Assembly: GCA_050084985.1 (NCBI GenBank)
Contig: JBITNC010000001.1
Coordinates: forward strand, 211,482,001-211,546,000
Direction: 5' to 3'
DNA from: Nageia nagi
Lineage: Eukaryota > Pinophyta
Length of the DNA: 64,000 nt
The notes under the pieces were generated by a model. It did no database searches and was not told where the DNA came from. It was given only the letters and a program-made list of their open reading frames with translations. This document shows positions 56,426 to 64,000 of this stretch, piece after piece (position 1 is the stretch's first letter; every line of letters starts with the position of its first letter). A program made the translations under genes and the position numbers.

Positions 56426-56699
56426 CTATTTGCCAACACCATGACCTCTTTAGGATCTCTTATACCTCCTAATCCTTATATACATATTGAGCATGTGGAG
56501 ATTATGACTTTGAAGGAGTCTTAACTCAAGTTACCTTTACCTCATGGATTTCCATCAGTTTCTATTAATGAGATTATCGTGTACCATCATGACTTATGGT
56601 ACAAGTAGTTACATGAATACTTTAAGTGGAATGCCATAGCACCTAATTTGGCAACCAATGATAAAAGAACATTCAAGAAAAAATCCTCATGGTATGCCA

Positions 56700-57855
56700 T
56701 ACTAGGGGATGTATTCTATAAGAGATCCTATGATGGTGTCCTCCTTCGATACCTAGAGCTTTATGTTTAGCAAATAGCAATACAAACTTTTCACGATGGT
56801 ATTTATGGTGGGCATTTCAATGGAATGGCAATTGCCAAATATAACCTTAGAATGGGATATTATTGGCCAACCATGGAGAAACATTATCAAGGATATATTC
56901 AAAAATGCATGAAGTATCAATAATACTCTCACTTGTAGCGTCTTCCTGCTTAGGTATTAAACCCGATTCAATCTCTTTGGCCATTTGCTTAGTGAGATTT
57001 TGATCTTATATGACATATTATGCCCCCATATTCATGCAAACATAAGTTTATTATCATTGCAACTGAGTACTTTACCAAGTGGGTCAAGGTGGAGGCCCTC
57101 ATGTCCACTATTGGTCCAAAGATTACCTATTTTATACACACTCATATTATTTATCATTTTGGCATACCACATAATATCATATCAGACAATGCACAACCTT
57201 TTAAGAATATCATGTCAAGGCCTTGTCCAAGGGTATGACATTTAGCATTCCTTCTCTGTGCCATACTACCCCCAAGGTAATGGCTATGTAGAATCATCCA
57301 ATAAAATCATTATCATCATCATGAAAAAGATTATCAATAATAATCACAAAAATTGGCTTGAGTGTCTCCCTTACGCTCTATAGGCTTATCGCACTAGCAT
57401 TAGGATGGCCATTGGGGCTACCTCTTTCTCCTTAGTCTATGGTATCGAAGCAATCATGCCCCTTGAGTTAGAAATTTTATCCGTAAGAGTTTAGTTATAG
57501 GGCCTCATTCCTAATGAGGAGGCTAGGTAAGCTCAGTTAGACCAACTAACCCTTCTTGATGAGCAATGAGTTAATGCCATCCAACATCATAAGGTTTATC
57601 AAGAATGGTTTAAATGTGTGTACAAAAAAAAGGTTTGAACTAAAGAGTTTGAAATTAAGAACTTATTCCTTAAATAGAATCAGTAGTAGTCACACCTAGA
57701 GAGGCCACTTTGAGATAAGTTTGCACCTAATTAGTTAGGTCATTATGTTATCAAGTAGAAATTTGGTATAGATGCTTATCATCTAAAATATTTAGACGAT
57801 CATGAAGACATGGAGCCTATTAATATTCTCCATCTTTATCCATTCTACATTTAGT
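56700..57855 (+). pseudogene. element E integrase
   Basis: The zinc-binding part is HDGIYGGHFNGMAIAKYNLR near 56793-56850 and GYYWPTMEKHYQGYIQKCMK near 56858-56917. The core has FDLI near 57002 (first Asp), KHKFIIIATEYFTKWVKVEA near 57040-57098, IISDNAQPF near 57177-57203 (second Asp), and QGNGYVESSNK near 57274-57306 (Glu), so the triad is legible. The tail continues with MEPINILHLYPFYI up to TAG 57853, the likely end of pol. Confidence 0.85.
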
Positions 57856-60399
57856 TTACCTTGCACATTATGTATTTGTATTTTATGTGTTGTCTTTCAT
57901 TCATTAGCTTAGTTAATTTATGCTTGCATATCATCTCATCATCTTGATCTTATTTATCATAGCATGCTATCCTGTTCTAGTCACTTATTTATCTCCCCTA
58001 AATATCAAGTGTTGGCTTACATGCAATCATTCACTTAGACTTAGGTGTGTGTATCACTTCTTTTATTTCATCACCTTATTTCTTTTTTATCATGTCATTA
58101 TGAGTTCATACTTAGATGTTTCTCCACTTTTTAGTATCATCCTACCTTTTTTGGTTGCACAAAGGCCACTAATCACTTATCTCCCTATCACCTCTTAGTC
58201 CTCATATCATGGTGTCATTCCTTTCTTTTGGTATCATCTTAAATTTATAATGATTTCCCTTATTGTTCATCCCCATCTGGTTCGGGGCTATTGGATATTA
58301 TCTTCATTCTATAATGAAGCAAGTATAGTCCTAGACATGCATGGAATTCATCCCCACACCAACTAAGTTGGACCAACCTATTTTCTTCATTGACTCTTTT
58401 ATTTTGTTTAGCTTGATGTTGGTCTTTACCTTATCTTGTTTGTTGTATCAAGTCCTTTGTATTCTCCTCACACAAAGATCCCATCACTGGCATTTTCACA
58501 TGTCTATCTAGGTCACTTATCACCATACATGATCTGTGTATTTCTCGATAAGGATACAACCACTTGGATCTAGTCATCATATCAAATTTTCTGACACATC
58601 ACTTCCTTAGGATTGATCATAGGCTACAAACTATCATGGTTTCTAAGAGAAATATCAATTCAATGATGTGGGCCTTTGTTTTCTTATTTTTATCTTCATA
58701 TATTTCTTTTATGATGATTTTGAGGTCCTAGGCATTATCATTTGTGCTTTTGTCACCTCTAGTGCATTTTTATCATGTTTTACTATTTTATCAAAATTTG
58801 GTTTCATGTGCCTTCTATAATTAAGTCTAATGTTGATGATTTGATGATCGATCAGTTTCACTAGTTCTAATCATGTTCTGGTATCACTAGGAAGTTGGTT
58901 TTGTTTATTTTCAACTACATTTTACCTAATTTCATTGAGTCCAAAGTTGGCCCCCCGCACTTATGCATATGGGTCTCCCATCATATCAGCCTAGGTCACA
59001 TTATCATCCCAAGTTGTAATATGGTCATGTTTCACTTCATTAGGTCCTATCATGTCATGTCATACCATTCAAAGTCATTTCGTTACCATTACATTGCCTA
59101 TTTTACTTTAGGGACAAAGGTCCTAAAATTCAAACCTTATAAAAATTGGCTATTTGATTTTTCATTTTAAGATCTCAAATGATGTCTATTTTTAGATTTA
59201 TCTTTTTCTAGTCCTTCATCTATATAAACGAGGTCTCCATGTCAAGTTTTATGGTTTAGCCTCATTGTTTGATTCATTTTTGCAAGCCATTTTTGGGGCT
59301 ACTCGTAATGGCCACTTTCAATAGGCATTGATAGGTTGTCATTTAGTCTAAGAAGCCTTCTATTTCAATTTTGAAAATAGGTCAAATGACCTCCATTTTT
59401 TGAACCATTTGATCCTACATTTAGGTTATGCAACCATCTATCATATCATCAAGGTCATTCATCAAATCATTACCATGGTTGCTTATTATAGTCTATTGAA
59501 TTTCATGATTTTTCCATTTTTCCAAAGTGTCATTTTTGCTTTGTTTCACTTTTAGCTCAATTTGGTTGCATTCTAACAGTATTGTGAATATGGTTATCAT
59601 TATGTTTATCGAAATTAGTGTCAATCAGGTATGTCATGAGGGGTTTTTGTCTTCCTCCTACCTCATTTCACTCATTATTATGGCATCATTTTGGCAATAT
59701 TCTGGTAGCATTTTGGCTTATATTTCTTGATTTTATGTCATTTTTATGATCTTACAAGTTTCCTTCATATCTTTTAAGTATTTCTAAATGTTGGTCAAGT
59801 TGCTTTATTTGTTGCCAATTTGTGTGTTTGTTCATTATCTTATTATTTGTCATTGTTCATTATGTAATGATTATTTTGGTGTTTATCATTATATTTATCC
59901 TTTTGTGTTTAGGCATGCAACTTCGTTTCCATGTGATGTGATTAGACACACAAGTCCATTTTAAATTTTTCATAAGTTCATTTTATGTGTCTTTAGGGTT
60001 CCTTTTTAAGTCTTTTTAGATTCATTTCATATTCATTTTTAATTCATATTTATCATGTTCATTTAAGTCTTTATTTTAAGGTTCATTTTAGTCCTATCAT
60101 ATGTAAACATTATCTCATTCATCCATAAACCATATATGTAAATGCATTCATCACATTCATAGCATAACCAAACATAAACAATATAATAGAAATAAGTCTC
60201 ATGTATCATAGTAGTAGGTCAAAATGTATATCCATAAAAATGAAGTCTAGTCAATGTCCATAAGCATACATCCATCAACATACACATGTGTCAAAATACA
60301 TATACAATATCCATAAACATCTGTACATAAATCTCTATCAAAAATACATGTACATAGGCTATCTTGAACTATGGTGCCAAAAATGGTAGAGTCCTATCA
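57856..60399. other. T-rich 3' region of element E
   Basis: Long pyrimidine-rich stretch with scattered short open frames of T-rich composition (57920-58198, 58895-59170, 59527-59730), none with family resemblance. Long untranslated 3' regions are usual in Tat-type elements. CATTTTAAGGTTCATTT-like words recur between 59960 and 60090. Confidence 0.5.
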
Positions 60400-61490
60400 A
60401 AATCTTAAACCTCTACAGTGAAGGGTCACATGTCCACTATCATCGACTAGGGTGAGTGCTCATCTCCCCCTATCCCTCTATGTGAGCCCTTGTAGGGTTT
60501 CTCTCCACTATCGCTCCACTCTAACCAACGAAAGGGGGCGATCTGAATAATCTCCTAGCATTGTGTTATATGGCTCTCTTGAAGATCCCACCTCTTTTGG
60601 TCCTTATATTTGGTATAACCTCTTTCCCTAAAGCTACCACTATCTCTCCTACTATCATCTATGGTGACATTGTTTGTCACATTGAGTGCCCCTCATTGTG
60701 TTGACCCCTAGCTATGCTCTAAGACATGTTGAGTGCAATAGATGTTATCTAGAATGTCTCAAGGTAAATCAATATCAACCCTTCCTCTATTAGCTTCCAC
60801 TAATATGCTAGGTCTTTAAGTGTATCCTTGTCTACCTCATCTAAGGATCAATTAAGCTACCAAGCCATGTCGCTCTATTTTGAATGCATCATCTCCCCCC
60901 TTATCCCCTGTGGGTCTATCTAGATGGCCATGTCCACCAGTACCCATTCTGTGTCACCTAGACTATCAATAGAGACTCTATCTACTTTCTCACCTCTATC
61001 CTGAGGCCCACATCCCCCTCAACCTATGTTTGTAGGGCATCCTACTATTGGTCCACCATTGCTAATACAATCAAGAGAGTTTGAAGATTGCCTTGTATGG
61101 CATTGCCCTAGCCCTCTACTGTAGACATAGTTATCTGCTCAATCTCGACATGATCTTGTAAGATGTTTGCAAGTCCTTCCACTACTACCCATGCTACCTC
61201 ATATGTCGCTTGCTCTGCTACCATTATGGTCCTCACTACCTACTCTACAATACAGCTCATCCCTCTCACACTATAGCTATGCCACCTTAAGATTGACCTC
61301 TCCAAAGTTAAAATACGAAGTCCTTGGCTTGTCCCCCTCCTCTTATGCAGGTAGCTCTAACACCTATGATTCCATCTGCTTCCCATCTCTTTGGGCATCC
61401 TCACCCTCTTCATCCTCCTCCTAGGCATCATCCTCACCCTCACCCTCATCATCATTGGCCACTTCCTCCTCTACCACCTCTCCCTTGACC
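60400..61490 (-). pseudogene. downstream part of the antisense PMD frame
   Basis: The minus-strand reading continues below the PMD region with protein-like composition. It has hydrophobic/charged stretches such as VAWVVVEGLANILQDHVEIE near 61200-61140 and MSTVEGXGNAIQGNLQTLLI near 61130-61070, plus Lys/Arg-rich parts, and many stops. It may be a coiled-coil tail of the same product. No domain recognised; the downstream end is arbitrary. Confidence 0.4.
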
Positions 61491-61499
61491 TCTAGGCTA

Positions 61500-62650
61500 A
61501 ATCCTCCCTCCAGGACCCATGGGTCCATAGTAAGTGCACCACTTTATTATTCTACAATAAGCTATACTGGTAGCTAGTCCCATTATGGTTCCCATAAAGC
61601 ATCATATCTAGGTGTAGTCTCTACATCATATGTTACCACCCTTTCTAGTGGCATATCTGGCACTTCATCTAGCTCCACATAGACTAACCTTGACCTTGCC
61701 AGGGCATCTCTATCAATCCTACCATATAGCATTAGGGCTAGCTACACATCCTAAATCAGCCCATGCTAGCATTGAACCTTATCAAAAAGGAAAGATCTCC
61801 ACATCCTTGATGTGGTTACCCTTGATATGTTTGACCCTATGTGCTCGACCCAACTGCATGGCATCCTTAGCCCATACCAGCCCTCCTTGATATGGTTGGT
61901 GGATAATGTCCTAGGTGTGTAATCCCACCAACATTCTCTGATACCAATCTATATCACCCTCATGGGGGTGTCTCCTCGGATGCTCTTGCTCATGCTCCCA
62001 TCATCGAGCATACAAAAGCTCTATCCCTACCACTAGGGGGATATCCCCCATCATCTTTAGTCTATGGACCATTACTGGTAACATGTTTGGCCTCCCAGGT
62101 TGAATATACTACCAAGCCCATACTTGTAGTAAGAGTGTCATACTAACACCTCATCATCCTCCTGCTATCATAGGTAACTTCCCATATGTATATTCTAGCA
62201 ATGCTAGACCCTAGGTGAATATTATGCTATCTCGTACCATTTATCTCACTATCTCAAACATATTCCATGGGAACTTGGGTCTTAAGGAATCTGATAACAT
62301 GAATTACGATATCAAAAGCATTGCTATTACCTCTCTCTGCTTGAGGTGGACCTGATGATATAGAGTATCTATCAACACCCCACCATTAGCAAGGTCCCAT
62401 GTCCTATACCTATCTCCCACATATGGTCCGATGACCACCCTATTAGTGGCCATAATAATCAACTCACCCTCAAGTAGCCTTAGAAAGATCTGGTAGATGT
62501 CCTCTAGCATGACGATCATCTCTTCGATTGGTAACAAGAATGTCTATCAATCAGGGTCAAGGTGCTCTTGTAGCATAATCATGTAGGATGTGTCTACCTT
62601 AACAGGGAGAATTTTGGTAGCTCTTATGAGTCCTACCACCTATAACAAAG
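61500..62650 (-). pseudogene. plant mobile domain (PMD, MAIN/MAIL1-like) remnant, antisense to element E
   Basis: A single minus-strand frame can be followed for about 1.1 kb with only stop codons in it. It has TFLLPIEEMIVMLEDIYQIF near 62544-62485 followed by LRLLEGEL, the 'TFHLP.GEMT.TL.DV..L.GL...G' signature, then YVGDRYRTW, and FT-x-GLALLEYTYGKLPMIAGG near 62215-62150 and LLLQVWAW near 62135-62110 before PGRPN, the 'WG.A.LA.LY..L', 'I.G...LLQ.WAWE..' blocks of PMD (PF10536-type) proteins. A 77-codon open piece is 62304-62537. PMD genes occur in plants both as host genes and as cargo of transposons. It lies 3' of E pol, in reverse, where Tat-type elements often carry additional frames. 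Confidence 0.68.
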
Positions 62651-64000
62651 CCTATTCCACTAGCATCAATGCTCCTCATACCTCTATCTAGAGAGGTCAA
62701 AATTTATGCTGAAGTTTCATCTAGAATATATTTTGATGTGTTAATCTTTATTGGTCAATTTATCAAGTCTATTTCATAGTTAGCAGTCTCTAAGTCAATC
62801 CTATGTGTCACCTATAATGTCATGTTGCATTTTTGTCTAATTCTGCATTTCATGTTTTGGGTGTGTTTTAGGTAAGTCAAAATTGTCCTTATCAAGGATT
62901 ATTAGGTAAACCTAGTCATTCAGGTCATGGATGACTTTCATGGTTATCCTTCACCCAAATGATCCTAAATCAAATCATTCAATTGAAGGATGATTCGCAA
63001 AATTGAAACTTTAAAAAAAATAAGTGACATTATCAAAATTTAAAAAAATTAAAACTAACAATTATGTATAATTTAAGGAAATTTTTAACTGCTACATTAT
63101 TTTCCTTATTCATACATAGTCTAAATAGATGTTTGGCATTAAATTTCATTATGTGTACCCTAGTTTAAGCATTTAGGATTTTGATTTATCATGAATTTTT
63201 TGTTGAGGTTTAACCTATGTTTCCTTATCCTAATCCATGCAAAACAACCACACATAATTAGATAATGCATTTTTAATCATAAAGACAACAAAAGTGGGGT
63301 TTCAAGGGGATTTTTGACCCAAGTGTATCCCTTTTTATGCATTAGCTCCTCCTCACTACCTGGTGGATCTCTCGATGGACCCACAATAGCCATCTATCAT
63401 GTGTCTCATCTTGGGACTACATAATTAAGGCATCAATCTCGCTCAGTAAATAGTAAAAAGTAAATATAATTCTCAAACCAAAGCTCCAAGTCAAATAAAT
63501 AATCAAAATATCATTTTTACTTTTTATTTTTCATTTAAACCCTAATTGAATCATCCAAATGATCCTTGATTTTTCGATCAACTCAGTTAAGCCTAGTCAT
63601 CCTGACGACTTACTATCGCTAGGATGATTTTCCCAGTCATTGTCACACTTTGTAAACCTTTGGTCATGATTATCATTTTTTGATCTATTCAGTCAAATGG
63701 TTAGGCATCTTGTCTTATCATTCATCATACCTTCCCATTTGAGGGGCAGAGATTCACACATGATTTCAAATTGAATAATTTTTTTCTTTTTAGTAGGTAC
63801 ATCACGAACTTCGTCAAGGGCATGTCGGATGCATGGTCAACCCTTCTTGCATCATGAATATTCAGTGGATGATTATTGGTTCAACATAATAGATTGAAAA
63901 TCATCATATTCTAACATCATCATGTTTGATAAGGTCAAAATAGTTCATCATGGTGGATTGACAATAAACACATTATGACATCACCATGTTCGATATTATC
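62651..64000. other. right-end region without recognised genes
   Basis: No LTR partner of 46869-48049 and no domain found. ACAAAAGTGGGGTTTCAAGG near 63288 looks like a polypurine tract, so a 3' LTR of E may begin nearby, but no matching sequence supports this. Confidence 0.35.

Noticed and set aside
1-64000. tRNA, rRNA, ribosome-binding sites, operons or other host genes
   Set aside because: No cloverleaf with a plausible anticodon arm, rRNA landmark or intron-exon host gene was noticed; primer-binding sites explain the tRNA-like matches. A tRNA scan and transcript mapping would settle this.

Overview
The window is 64 kb of AT-rich plant nuclear DNA made almost entirely of LTR retrotransposons in different states of decay. 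The retrotransposon families are plant ones: Ty3/gypsy elements of Tat/Ogre type with a second RNase H, Ty1/copia elements primed by initiator Met-tRNA, and a plant mobile domain (PMD) gene. No host housekeeping gene, tRNA, rRNA or CRISPR array is visible. The very low GC, the density of TAG/TAA/TGA inside otherwise readable frames and the nesting suggest a large, heavily methylated plant genome, perhaps a gymnosperm. The species cannot be determined from the sequence alone.

Layout. 1-1119: a minus-strand Tat-like gag piece joined directly to an LTR (element G). 1120-4243: mostly unassignable, with a copia-type primer-binding site near 2953. 4211-43965: one nested stack. The host is an old copia element (copia A). 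Its gag is cut first at 4248 by a Tat-type gypsy element (Tat1, 4249-12283, duplication TTAAC) and again at 12536 by a second copia (copia B, 12537-41082, duplication CTAAT/CTAAC). Copia B contains a minus-strand gypsy (element C, about 14400-39211). C's integrase gene is split by a long-LTR gypsy (element D, about 14806-35321). D's 5' LTR is in turn split by the youngest insertion (element Y, 15745-21926, duplication ACCAT). Copia A gag, integrase and reverse transcriptase resume at 41083-43965. 45370-46060: an isolated minus-strand gypsy protease fragment (F). 46869-58000 or beyond: a plus-strand Tat-type gypsy (element E) with gag, protease with a G-patch-like segment, reverse transcriptase, two RNase H domains and integrase, all broken. 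60400-62650: an antisense PMD reading frame. 62700-64000: nothing recognised.

How it fits together. Only element Y looks recent. Its 876-bp LTRs differ at six sites, all transitions, and it keeps a 960-codon gag-protease frame. It lacks reverse transcriptase catalytic residues, RNase H and integrase, so it must have moved using enzymes supplied in trans. Its 3' part holds 35-bp and about 98-bp tandem repeats. Its predicted transcript carries a family of GC-rich palindromes whose two arms vary in step. Element D has its own oddities: a 24-bp minisatellite, a tandem array of roughly 350-bp palindromes between gag and pol, and a long extra reading frame after pol. Boundaries marked 'about' are by-eye homology limits. 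Divergences are hand estimates.
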